Source: Aequorivita sp. H23M31 (GTDB taxonomy: Bacteria; Bacteroidota; Bacteroidia; Flavobacteriales; Flavobacteriaceae). Taken from it: a stretch of 64,000 bases of DNA. The position numbers and the translations under genes are program-made. The notes under the pieces are model-generated. The model was not told the origin of the DNA. It saw only the letters and a list, made by a program, of their open reading frames with translations, and did no database searches. Of the stretch, positions 1-7,659 are shown one piece after another (positions within the stretch are counted from its first letter, which is position 1; every line of letters starts with the position of its first letter). The stretch covers positions 2,728,001 through 2,792,000 of the forward strand of contig NZ_CP034951.1 in assembly GCF_004022485.1 (NCBI RefSeq). Reading direction: 5' to 3'.

Positions 1-30
1 TTTTTTTCTAATTTTAATTATAATAACGGT

Positions 31-210
31 GTCATACTGAGCCTGTCGATGCGCAACTGAGTGGGTCTTCGACAAGCTCAGACTGACAAATGGAATACAA
101 ATTTATTTGGAACAAATGGTGTCCTGCTGAGCCTGTCGATGCGCAACTGAGTGGGTCTTCGACAAGCTCAGACTGACAAATGGAATACAAATTTATTTGG
201 AACAAATGGT
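31..210. repeat. Tandem 90-bp hairpin repeats, left array
   Basis: Two complete units start at 31 and 121 and a third starts at 211. The period is exactly 90 bp. Each unit holds a 57-bp imperfect palindrome (31-87 and 121-177), with a left arm of the form GTC..nCTGAGCcTGTCGA and a right arm TCTTCGACAAGCTCAGACTGAC around a loop of about 15 bp, followed by a 33-bp AT-rich linker. The two units are almost identical, which suggests recent tandem duplication. Function is unknown; such hairpins could act as transcription terminators or as mobile palindromes. Confidence 0.9.
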
Positions 211-587
211 GTCCTGCTGAGCTTGTCGAAGCGCCTCCAGACGGTCGAAATTTTTAACAATGAAATATTACTTTACATATATAGTTCTCTGTTCCGACAA
301 TTCCTATTATACAGGAATAACCAATGATTTGGAACGAAGACTTGTACAGCACAATGAGGGTATAAAAAGGGATTGTTATACATTTAATAGAAGACCAGTA
401 GAATTGAAGTGGTATTTACAATGCACAAATCCATCTGAAGCGATAAAAATTGAAAAACAAATAAAGGGCTGGTCAAGAAGAAAGAAAACTGCGTTGATAG
501 AAGAGAATTGGCAAGATTTAATTGAGTTTTCAAAAAACTATACTGAATATGGACATCCGGATAATCGGCACCTCGGGACCGACTGAC
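211..587. repeat. Hairpin unit split by a GIY-YIG gene
   Basis: The left arm (211-235, with CTGAGCTTGTCGAAGCGCC) matches the left arms of the neighbouring hairpins. The matching right end appears only at 571-587 (CCTCGGGACCGACTGAC), followed by the usual ATTTGGATTAC linker. The same alternative right arm recurs at about 789-805 in a gene-less unit. The coding region 260-586 therefore lies in the loop position of one repeat unit, and its stop codon TGA (584-586) is part of the conserved ACTGAC end of the repeat. Confidence 0.75.
260..586 (+). CDS. GIY-YIG nuclease domain protein
   Basis: A 108-residue protein made almost entirely of one GIY-YIG nuclease domain of the small YhbQ/UPF0213-like type. 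The first half of the signature is TYIVLCSDNSYYTGIT (residues 6-21), followed by the arginine pair R26-R27 and H31. The metal-binding glutamate is E65 in IEKQIKGWSRRKK. The family is an endonuclease fold; the physiological substrate of stand-alone bacterial members is largely unknown. The start at 260 is the only methionine at the head of the domain. The last residues (about 101-108) and the stop codon are encoded by the right arm of the surrounding hairpin repeat, so the C-terminal tail is probably repeat-derived. No close promoter of the flavobacterial type was seen. The domain call is firm; a role in spreading the repeats is only a hypothesis. Confidence 0.88.
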   Translation: MKYYFTYIVLCSDNSYYTGITNDLERRLVQHNEGIKRDCYTFNRRPVELKWYLQCTNPSEAIKIEKQIKGWSRRKKTALIEENWQDLIEFSKNYTEYGHPDNRHLGTD

Positions 588-621
588 ATTTGGATTACCA
601 ATTTAATTTAGAAATAATTTT

Positions 622-1074
622 GTCACGCTGAGCTTGTCTGACCTGAGCGTGTCGAAGGTTCGAAGCGCGGATGGCAAAAGGTCTTCGACAGGCTCAGACT
701 GACATTTGGATTACCAATTTAGATTTGAACCAACGTTGTCACGCTGAGCTTGTCGAAGCGCAACGCACGGGTCTTCCACTCCCGATATCCTCGGGACAGA
801 ATGACATTTGCATTATCAATTAGATTTGAACCAACGTTGTCATGCTTTTCAAAGCACAGTTGGCAAAGAATCTTCGACAAGCTAAGACTGACAAATGGAA
901 CACAAATTTATTTAGAACAAACCTGGTCATGCTGAGCTTGTCGAAGCACAGTTGGCAAAAGGTCTTCGACAAGCTCAGAGTGATATTTGGATTATCAATT
1001 TAGAATTGAACCAACGTTGTCACGCTGAGCTTGCCGAAGCGCAACGCACTGGTCTTCGACAAGCTCAGACTGAC
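622..1074. repeat. Hairpin repeats, right array (five units)
   Basis: Five further units lie at 622-703, 738-805, 839-892, 926-984 and 1019-1074, separated by 33-35 bp linkers that resemble each other (ATTTGGATTA.CAATTTA.. or AAATGGAA.ACAAATTTATTT). Most arms read CTGAGCTTGTCGAAG on the left and CTTCGACAAGCTCAG on the right. The unit at 622 carries an internal duplication of the arm. The unit at 738 has a different right arm containing the small hairpin CCCGATATCCTCGGG. The unit at 839 has lost most of its left arm. These copies are more diverged than those before the nuclease gene. No gene is visible here. Confidence 0.88.
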
Positions 1075-1106
1075 ATTCGTATTCATAATTGAATTAAATT
1101 TTAAAA

Positions 1107-3476
1107 TTGAAATTCCCTCGGTCAAATAATTATATTAAACCCCACAAAATAAAACTCAGCCTCCTACTGGTTTTGTTTCTGCTCTGGCTTTTCTGTCTTC
1201 CGTCTCCGCTATTTAATGTACCAACAGCCACGGTGGCGGAAAGCAGCAACGGGCAAATGCTCGGAGCTCGAATTGCGGCAGATGGCCAATGGCGATTCCC
1301 GCAAATGGATTCTGTGCCGGTGCGTTTTGAAAAATGTGTGCTATATTTTGAGGATGAATATTTTTATCTGCATCCGGGTTTTAATCCGGTTTCCATCTCC
1401 AAAGCGCTTTGGAACAATATGAGCGGGAAACCGCGCCGTGGTGGAAGTACGATTACTCAGCAAGTTATCCGTCTTTCGCGTGAAAATAAAGGAAGAACCT
1501 ATTTTGAAAAACTGATTGAAATATTTCAAGCCACACGATTGGAAGCGGGTTATAGCAAAAAATCCATTTTAAATCTCTACGCTTCTTACGCCCCTTTCGG
1601 AGGAAACGTTGTGGGATTGGAAACAGCTTCTTGGCGTTATTTTGGAATTCCTGCTAGTGAACTTAGTTGGGGGCAATCCGCTGCTTTGGCTGTTCTTCCG
1701 AATGCCCCTTCATTAATATTTCCTGGAAAAAACGAAGTATTACTAAAACACAAAAGAGATGCTTTGTTATTTAAACTTTTTCACAAGAAAGTAATTGACA
1801 AAACCACGTATGAGTTGGCTATAGAAGAAGTTTTGCCCGGAAAACCCCAACCTTTGCCAGAAGTTGCTCCTCATCTAACGGAGAAAATCAGAAAAGAACA
1901 TCCCGGAAAACGTATTCAAACTACTGTAGATTTCGCACTTCAAAATAAAGTGAACCATATTGTAAAAGAACACCATTATATTTTGGCGCAAAACCAAATT
2001 CACAATCTGGCCGTGCTGGTTATGGACGTGAATACTCGCGAAATCTTGGCTTATGTTGGCAATTCTCCCACCACTGCAGATCATAATAATTTTGTGGATA
2101 TCATTGAGAAACCTAGAAATACCGGAAGTATTTTAAAACCTTTTCTTTTTGCATCAATGCTCGATGCGGGGGAAATATTGCCCAATACTTTAGTTGCAGA
2201 CATTCCTACTTCCGTAAATGGGTATGCTCCAGAGAATTTTGACAAAAAGTTCAATGGCGCGGTACCAGCAAGTATGGCATTATCCCGTTCGTTAAATATC
2301 CCCGCCGTTAGAATGTTGCGGGAATTTGGATTTCAACGGTTTTATAATATCCTAAAAAAGACCAATCAAAAAGCTATTAATAAACCCTCGGATTATTACG
2401 GCTTGGCAATGATTCTCGGCGGAGGAGAAAGCAGTCTTTGGGATATAACCAAAGCATACGCAGGAATGGCTTCCACATTAAACTACTTCAACGATACTTC
2501 CAGTGAATACCGGGAAAATGAATATGTGGAACCTACTTATTTAAAAAGTCATTCGGAAAATCCATTCGGGAATATTCGTAAAACTCCTTCCGTATGGAAT
2601 GCCGGTGCCATTTATGAAACTTTTGACGCTATGCAAAAAGTGAATCGCCCGAGCGGAGAGGAAAACTGGGAGTTTTTTACCAGTAGCCAGCCCATTGCTT
2701 GGAAAACCGGAACCAGTCACGGTTTTAAGGATTCCTGGGCAGTTGGGGTCACGCCAAAATATGCAATAGGGGTTTGGGTTGGCAATGCATCGGGAGAAGG
2801 CAGGCCGGGATTGACAGGTATCCAAGCTGCTTCGCCAGTCCTTTTTGATATACTGAATAAACTTCCCAAAAGTGGTTGGTTCAAAGTTCCTTACGATGAA
2901 TTGACAGAAGTGGAAATCTGTTCCAAAAGTGGCCATTTGGCCGGGCTATTTTGTGAGGAAACAAAAAAGGAATGGATTCCCATTAATGGCACTCGAACAG
3001 ATGCCTGTCCATATCATCAGACCGTTTTTTTGAATTCTACGGAAACCTATCGGGTGAATTCTTCTTGTTATCCCCTTTCGGAAATGAAACAGAAGGAGTG
3101 GTTCACCCTACCGCCGGTTATGGAGTATTATTACGCTGCCCTTCATCCTGAATATAAATCCTTACCCCCATTTGCTTCAGATTGTTTACGAGAGGGAGAA
3201 AACCTAATGGCGTTTATATATCCAAAGCGAAATGAAACGGTTTTACTTCCAAAGAATTTTGATGAAAACATTAACGAGGTCATTTTTAAAATTGCCCATC
3301 GTTCGCCTGAAACTTCGGTGTATTGGTATCTGGATTCACAATATATCGGCAGCACGAAAACTTTTCACGAGTTGGCCGTTTCCCCAAAGCCAGGGAACTA
3401 TATTTTGACGGTATTAGATGACGAAGGAAACACTTTGAAAGAGCAGATCGAGATCCGACGAATTTCTGGCAGGTGA
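1107..3476 (+). CDS. pbpC: Penicillin-binding protein 1C (bifunctional)
   Basis: A 789-residue class A penicillin-binding protein that polymerises glycan strands and may cross-link peptidoglycan in the periplasm. A membrane anchor lies at about residues 15-32. The GT51 transglycosylase domain shows the catalytic E82 in FEDEYFYLHPG and the RGGSTITQQ motif. The transpeptidase domain carries S341 in TGSILKP, S395-L-N397 and K533 in KTGTS. A C-terminal domain after about residue 610 fits the BiPBP_C domain typical of PbpC. PbpC is usually encoded beside an alpha-2-macroglobulin-like gene, which would lie outside this window. The start ATG follows directly after the hairpin array, so the hairpins occupy its leader or promoter region. 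Confidence 0.93.
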   Translation: MKFPRSNNYIKPHKIKLSLLLVLFLLWLFCLPSPLFNVPTATVAESSNGQMLGARIAADGQWRFPQMDSVPVRFEKCVLYFEDEYFYLHPGFNPVSISKALWNNMSGKPRRGGSTITQQVIRLSRENKGRTYFEKLIEIFQATRLEAGYSKKSILNLYASYAPFGGNVVGLETASWRYFGIPASELSWGQSAALAVLPNAPSLIFPGKNEVLLKHKRDALLFKLFHKKVIDKTTYELAIEEVLPGKPQPLPEVAPHLTEKIRKEHPGKRIQTTVDFALQNKVNHIVKEHHYILAQNQIHNLAVLVMDVNTREILAYVGNSPTTADHNNFVDIIEKPRNTGSILKPFLFASMLDAGEILPNTLVADIPTSVNGYAPENFDKKFNGAVPASMALSRSLNIPAVRMLREFGFQRFYNILKKTNQKAINKPSDYYGLAMILGGGESSLWDITKAYAGMASTLNYFNDTSSEYRENEYVEPTYLKSHSENPFGNIRKTPSVWNAGAIYETFDAMQKVNRPSGEENWEFFTSSQPIAWKTGTSHGFKDSWAVGVTPKYAIGVWVGNASGEGRPGLTGIQAASPVLFDILNKLPKSGWFKVPYDELTEVEICSKSGHLAGLFCEETKKEWIPINGTRTDACPYHQTVFLNSTETYRVNSSCYPLSEMKQKEWFTLPPVMEYYYAALHPEYKSLPPFASDCLREGENLMAFIYPKRNETVLLPKNFDENINEVIFKIAHRSPETSVYWYLDSQYIGSTKTFHELAVSPKPGNYILTVLDDEGNTLKEQIEIRRISGR

Positions 3477-3650
3477 CAAAAAAATGTCAGAAGTGACAAT
3501 CTAACACCAAAAAGACTCACAATACTTAATCGGAGAAAGCGAATTGAAATCTTATGTTAATGATTATAACCAAAATCCCAATTTATAGGTTTTAGTAGGA
3601 TAAGAATATACAGAGTCATACATTTGGCAAAATTTAAAAAGTTAATTGAA

Positions 3651-4952
3651 ATGAAAAAAATTTATTTTACTGCTTTAGTATTAGGCGCAGTTCTAACCAC
3701 TAAAGCTCAGGTTTATGATGTGGGAAGTTTCGCACAGGTTGTCGATATATCCAACACAGGCACTGCTGTTGGTAATATTTTTGGTATGGCCAGTTTTATG
3801 TGGACAGAAAATGGTGAGCCTATTATAATAGGAGAGGCCTCAGAATCAGGTGCATCTGGAAACCAAACTATTTCCGCCGATGGAAGTTTAATTTCCTGCT
3901 CTGTTGTAAATCCTGATACCGGTATTGAAGTAGCAGCACTATACAGACCTTTAGAAGATGAATGGATCTATTTGGAAGGTTTGGGTGTTTTTTTGGATGA
4001 TGGAGAATCTTCTTCATGGGGTATGTCATCAAATGGTGAGCACGTTGTTGGTCTATCATGGGCTAGCGGAGGAACAGCACATGGTGTGTACTGGAATTAT
4101 CCTAGCCCAGTTGTAGATCTTGGTTCTACTGTAACAGGTCGTTCCACCAGAGCCAATAATGTTAACGCAGACGGAACAAGGATAATTGGTTGGCAAGATT
4201 CGGATTTTGGTGACAGACAGGGTGTATATTGGGAGAATGGCGAACAACATTTCCTTACCGATAATGACGGAAATATTTTAGGAGAACCAAATGGCATCAG
4301 TGCCGACGGAAAAACCATAACAGGTTTCTCTTTGGATAGAGTAGGTTATATTTGGAATGAAGATGAGGGAACAATTCTATACAATCCAAATGCCGATGAT
4401 CCGTTTGCTGATGAGTTCTTCACCAGTATTGCTGCAATTTCAGATGATGGCACAGTAGCTGTTGGTTTTTCATTCAATCCTTTTGTAGAAGGAATCTTAG
4501 ATGGCTCAGCTTTTATTTGGACACAAGAAGATGGATTCAGAAACCTTAATGAGTATATCTCTGAATTGGGATATGATACCTTAGGAATTGATTTTGCCAT
4601 AGCCGACGCTATCTCACCTGATGGAAAATATATTGGAGGTATCGGGGTGAATCAAGATCTACAGGATGCAAGAGGGTTTGTAATTAAATTGCCAGAAGGA
4701 AGTATGGGCACCAATGACGTGACAAGTGTGGATACAATTTCCATATTCCCTAACCCCGCTCAAGATTATATTAATTTCAGTTCTAAATACACTATTCAAA
4801 ATGTGGAGATCTATAATAGTTTAGGACAACAGGTAATGAATTCTAATGCGGTGAACCAAAGCCTAAACATTGGCGACCTGAGCAACGGAATCTATATTTT
4901 GAAGGCGCAGACCGAGAAAGGGTCCCAAATTATTAAGTTTATTAAAAAATAA
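3651..4952 (+). CDS. Secreted T9SS-sorted protein with HAF-like repeats
   Basis: A secreted protein of about 433 residues. The ATG at 3651 gives a normal signal peptide (MKKIYFTALVLGAV...TKA-Q); a TTG at 3624 would add nine residues and is less likely. The body contains repeated segments of the type ISADGS, VNADGTRIIGW, ISADGKTITGF and ISDDGTVAVGF, each followed by an FIW or YIW strand, which resembles HAF-type beta-propeller repeats. The last 75 residues form a type A T9SS sorting domain, with IFPNPAQDYINF, VEIYNSLGQ and GIYILKAQT. It is therefore expected to be exported across the outer membrane and attached or released at the cell surface. The ligand or activity is unknown. Confidence 0.85.
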   Translation: MKKIYFTALVLGAVLTTKAQVYDVGSFAQVVDISNTGTAVGNIFGMASFMWTENGEPIIIGEASESGASGNQTISADGSLISCSVVNPDTGIEVAALYRPLEDEWIYLEGLGVFLDDGESSSWGMSSNGEHVVGLSWASGGTAHGVYWNYPSPVVDLGSTVTGRSTRANNVNADGTRIIGWQDSDFGDRQGVYWENGEQHFLTDNDGNILGEPNGISADGKTITGFSLDRVGYIWNEDEGTILYNPNADDPFADEFFTSIAAISDDGTVAVGFSFNPFVEGILDGSAFIWTQEDGFRNLNEYISELGYDTLGIDFAIADAISPDGKYIGGIGVNQDLQDARGFVIKLPEGSMGTNDVTSVDTISIFPNPAQDYINFSSKYTIQNVEIYNSLGQQVMNSNAVNQSLNIGDLSNGIYILKAQTEKGSQIIKFIKK

Positions 4953-4990
4953 AATTAGAACCTCACTGTTACTGTTTTATAAATTTTAAA

Positions 4991-5030
4991 AAAGAAGCTG
5001 CCTTATAACCGGGGCAGCTTCTTTCATTTT
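4991..5030 (+). terminator. Rho-independent terminator
   Basis: A strong 12-bp stem, AAAGAAGCTGCC (4991-5002) paired with GGCAGCTTCTTT (5013-5024), with a 10-nt loop. It begins 38 bases after the stop of the T9SS-sorted gene and is followed by the T-rich stretch CATTTT. Confidence 0.85.
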
Positions 5031-5320
5031 GATTTTCTGCGAGTTAATTTTTCTTCGTATCCTCTTTCAGAAAAGACCATTGGACCTAAACCTTTCATTC
5101 TGTACTTTGGGGCCGCGCGTTAACGCAAAGTCTTCTTTATATCCTGCATTTAATATCAAAAGTCAATATGATAAGCCATCCCGCTCAAGAACAATTGCCT
5201 TTAGCTAAGTATAAGCTGCCACAATTGATCCAATTGCTTCAGAGCTTCCCAAAGTCGTTTTCTATAGTAGTATATTTCCAAAAATAGACCGGCTGTTTAT
5301 ATCAATATGAATATTAAATG
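5031..5320. other. Intergenic region without a recognised gene
   Basis: About 290 bp between two convergent T9SS cargo genes. I see no open frame with protein-like content, no repeat of the local families and no RNA gene. The short hairpin GCGCGTTAACGC near 5116 is the only notable structure. Confidence 0.5.
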
Positions 5321-5351
5321 AAAAAGAGGCCCCTTAACGAAAAGCCTCTTT
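5321..5351 (-). terminator. Terminator of the delta-60 repeat gene
   Basis: The stem AAAGAGGC (5323-5330) pairs with GCCTCTTT (5344-5351). Read on the minus strand it ends in TTTTTCATTT, as expected for a Rho-independent terminator about 70 bases past the stop at 5423. Confidence 0.7.
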
Positions 5352-5422
5352 GTAAGATAATATATAAAAGATTCAGTTTTAAGTCCTTGTCTTAGTACCT
5401 TAAACTACCTCCTTTGTTTTGC

Positions 5423-6955
5423 TTAAAGTTTTACAAAACGAACAGTCGAAGTCTGTGAATTCGAATTCAACTTAACCAAGTAAGTTCCGCTTGCCAAAGA
5501 AGAAACATTGATCTGTCCTTTGTTTTGGATTTCGGAGTTATAAACTTTTTTGCCCAACATATCATAAATTTCTACTTGATATGTCGAAGAAGCGTCATTC
5601 ATTTCTATCGTCAATTGTTCACGAGCTGGGTTCGGGTAAATTCGGAAATCGGTATTTTTGAAATCTTCAACCCCAACCATGCCGTCATTCAAAAATCTTG
5701 AAACCACAAACATGGAATTATTTCCATCCAGTGTGTAAGCATGACCGGCCAAGATAATTTTTTCATCTGCCTGAAGTGCAACAGCTCGTCCATAATCTTC
5801 GAGGCCCGCATTTTCTACACTTACCATTCCATCGCCCGCTGGTCCAAAAGTTGCATCCAGACTTCCGTCAGTGTTAAATCTTGCCATTGCCATTTTATAT
5901 TCTCCCTCAAAAACAGTTGAACCAATTAAAATAGCTTTCTCGTCAGATTGCAAAACCATATCTGACGCATAGTTGGCTCCATCTACCAAGCGAGCAGTGG
6001 CAACTCCATTATTTCCATAGGAAGTATCCAAACTACCATCTGTATTCAACCTTGCTACAATTAGATCATGTCTCTGATGAACGTTAGCAATCCATTTATG
6101 TCCACCAATAAGTATTTTCCCATCCGCTTGAAGGGCTAATGCATCTGAGAAATCGTTCCAATCACCTACATTGAAAATTAGTGTTCCATCTGTTCCGAAA
6201 GAATTGTCAATAGTGCCATCCGCATTAAGTCTTGCTGCGGCTATTTGAAAACGATTATCAAAATTCAACGAAAATCCGGAGACTACAATTTTATCGTCAT
6301 TTTGAATTGCCATCGCTCTAATATAACTTTCGGGTAAACCATCAAATGGAACAACAGTCCAGCCGTTCACTCCAAAAAAAGTATCCACACTGCCATCTGC
6401 ATTGAATTTGGCTACTGCGAAATTATTGTTTCTATAACCAGCCATCAATATTTTACCATCGTCCAATAAGGAGATTGCTTCAGATACATCATTTTCTGTC
6501 GTGGTGATATGGGAAATCCCGCCTGTGCCAAAAGTATTATCAAAACTACCATCCTCGTTAAGCCTCACGAGAGCAAAATTTCCTGCAACATTATCCCAAG
6601 TACGTCCTCCGATTAGAATTTTCCCATCGGGCTGTTGTACAAGATCCGTAATAAAAGATTTTACCTGACCCACATTAAAGCGAAGAGTTCCATCTCCATT
6701 GAAAGATGAGTCTAAAGAGCCATCTGTATTATATCTGGCAATAGCCATCTGGTAGGTTGCTGAAGTTCCAGCATTACCGGCTACTAATATTTTTCCATCG
6801 GTCTGGACCCTTGTGGTCTCAACAAAATTGTAATTTGGAAATACAGAAGTGGTAACAGTTCCACCATTTCCAAAAGAAGAGTCCAAGGTGCCGGACTGGC
6901 CAAAAATTAGTATTGGGGATACTAAAAGCATTAATAGAATAAAGGTCTGTCTCAT
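5423..6955 (-). CDS. Secreted delta-60 repeat protein with T9SS sorting domain
   Basis: A 510-residue secreted protein. A signal peptide covers about residues 1-19 (ending FGQ). The body holds roughly eight delta-60 repeats of about 55 residues, each with a pattern like LDSSFG..GT, then QxDGKILxGG, then ARxNxDGS; this is a beta-propeller-like fold found in many surface proteins. The C-terminal part is a T9SS type A sorting domain with FRIYPNPAREQLTIE, VEIYDMLGKKVY and GTYLVKL. It is the second T9SS substrate here and is convergent with the first. No enzymatic motif is visible, so binding or adhesion is the most reasonable guess. Confidence 0.88.
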   Translation of the reverse strand: MRQTFILLMLLVSPILIFGQSGTLDSSFGNGGTVTTSVFPNYNFVETTRVQTDGKILVAGNAGTSATYQMAIARYNTDGSLDSSFNGDGTLRFNVGQVKSFITDLVQQPDGKILIGGRTWDNVAGNFALVRLNEDGSFDNTFGTGGISHITTTENDVSEAISLLDDGKILMAGYRNNNFAVAKFNADGSVDTFFGVNGWTVVPFDGLPESYIRAMAIQNDDKIVVSGFSLNFDNRFQIAAARLNADGTIDNSFGTDGTLIFNVGDWNDFSDALALQADGKILIGGHKWIANVHQRHDLIVARLNTDGSLDTSYGNNGVATARLVDGANYASDMVLQSDEKAILIGSTVFEGEYKMAMARFNTDGSLDATFGPAGDGMVSVENAGLEDYGRAVALQADEKIILAGHAYTLDGNNSMFVVSRFLNDGMVGVEDFKNTDFRIYPNPAREQLTIEMNDASSTYQVEIYDMLGKKVYNSEIQNKGQINVSSLASGTYLVKLNSNSQTSTVRFVKL

Positions 6956-7104
6956 TGTAGTATATTTTTTAAAAATTTTTGCGAAGTTATTATTTTTCAG
7001 GCGTATTGGATAATCGTGGCAGCATTTAACATATAAAATCTAAACACTAAATTTTTATCACCATTTAACGATCATATTTTTTAACATAAGTTTAATTGCA
7101 CTAA

Positions 7105-7122
7105 GTTCGGTATAAACCGAAC
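7105..7122. promoter_or_regulatory. Palindromic operator for the GbsR-type regulator
   Basis: A perfect inverted repeat GTTCGGT-ATAA-ACCGAAC, with seven-base arms and a four-base centre. It lies just upstream of the promoter -7 element at 7129-7136, 37 bases before the regulator's start codon. This position would let a dimeric winged-helix repressor block RNA polymerase, so autoregulation of the whole efflux operon is likely but inferred. Confidence 0.8.
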
Positions 7123-7128
7123 CAATCG

Positions 7129-7136
7129 TATATTTG
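7129..7136 (+). promoter_or_regulatory. Promoter -7 element of the efflux operon
   Basis: TATATTTG matches the Bacteroidota sigma-A -7 consensus TAnnTTTG exactly and sits 22 bases before the start codon of the regulator. No convincing -33 TTG was found at the usual distance; the operator palindrome occupies much of that region. Confidence 0.65.
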
Positions 7137-7158
7137 CACCCTGCTTAAGAAATACGAC

Positions 7159-7647
7159 GTGAAGAGAAAGGAAAAATTAATAGAAAAGATGGGAGTTCAC
7201 CTGGAATCCCGTGAGCAACTTGCGCCACTGGCAGCACGTATATTGGCACATCTTGTTCTTAAAGGTAAAAAAGGTGAGACTTTTGAACATCTGGTTAGTG
7301 ATCTAAACGCAAGCAAAAGCACCATCTTTACCCATCTCTCTACATTACAGGCTTCTAATAGGATTACCTACTATACCAAATCTGGTGATCGTAAAAAATA
7401 TTTCATTCTTAGTCCGAATGCTCTAATAAATTCAATGGATGAGATCATTGAGAATTGGAAGGACGAAAAAGAGCTTCATTTGGAGATTTCGAATTATAAA
7501 AAAGATATCAACGAGACCCTTCCTGAAGATTCTGAGGACAAATTCGATCTCGAGTTCCATCAGGAATACCTAAACTATCTTGATCAGGCTTCATCGTTAA
7601 TGCAAAACCTACGAACAAAATTAATTGAAAACCATAAAAATCACTAA
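7159..7647 (+). CDS. GbsR/MarR-family transcriptional regulator
   Basis: A 162-residue winged-helix protein of the GbsR/MarR group. The N-terminal half (about residues 15-95) carries the helix-turn-helix ETFEHLVSDLNASKSTIFTH, with the wing at RITYYTKSGDRKKYFILS. The C-terminal helices should form the dimer interface. The start is GTG at 7159, placed 22 bases after the promoter. The gene is followed 12 bases later by the RND adaptor gene, so it is the first gene of the efflux operon and probably represses it through the palindrome at 7105-7122. The inducer is unknown; drugs, bile-like compounds or metabolites are possible. Confidence 0.88.
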   Translation: MKRKEKLIEKMGVHLESREQLAPLAARILAHLVLKGKKGETFEHLVSDLNASKSTIFTHLSTLQASNRITYYTKSGDRKKYFILSPNALINSMDEIIENWKDEKELHLEISNYKKDINETLPEDSEDKFDLEFHQEYLNYLDQASSLMQNLRTKLIENHKNH

Positions 7648-7659
7648 TTACCTATTCAA

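Noticed and set aside
750..935. Short open frame of 61 codons within the hairpin array
   Set aside because: It is made of repeat sequence, has no family resemblance, and its frame follows hairpin arms and linkers.
31..1074. Possible CRISPR array
   Set aside because: The repeats are 57-bp imperfect hairpins, the linkers between them are near-identical rather than unique, and no cas gene is present.
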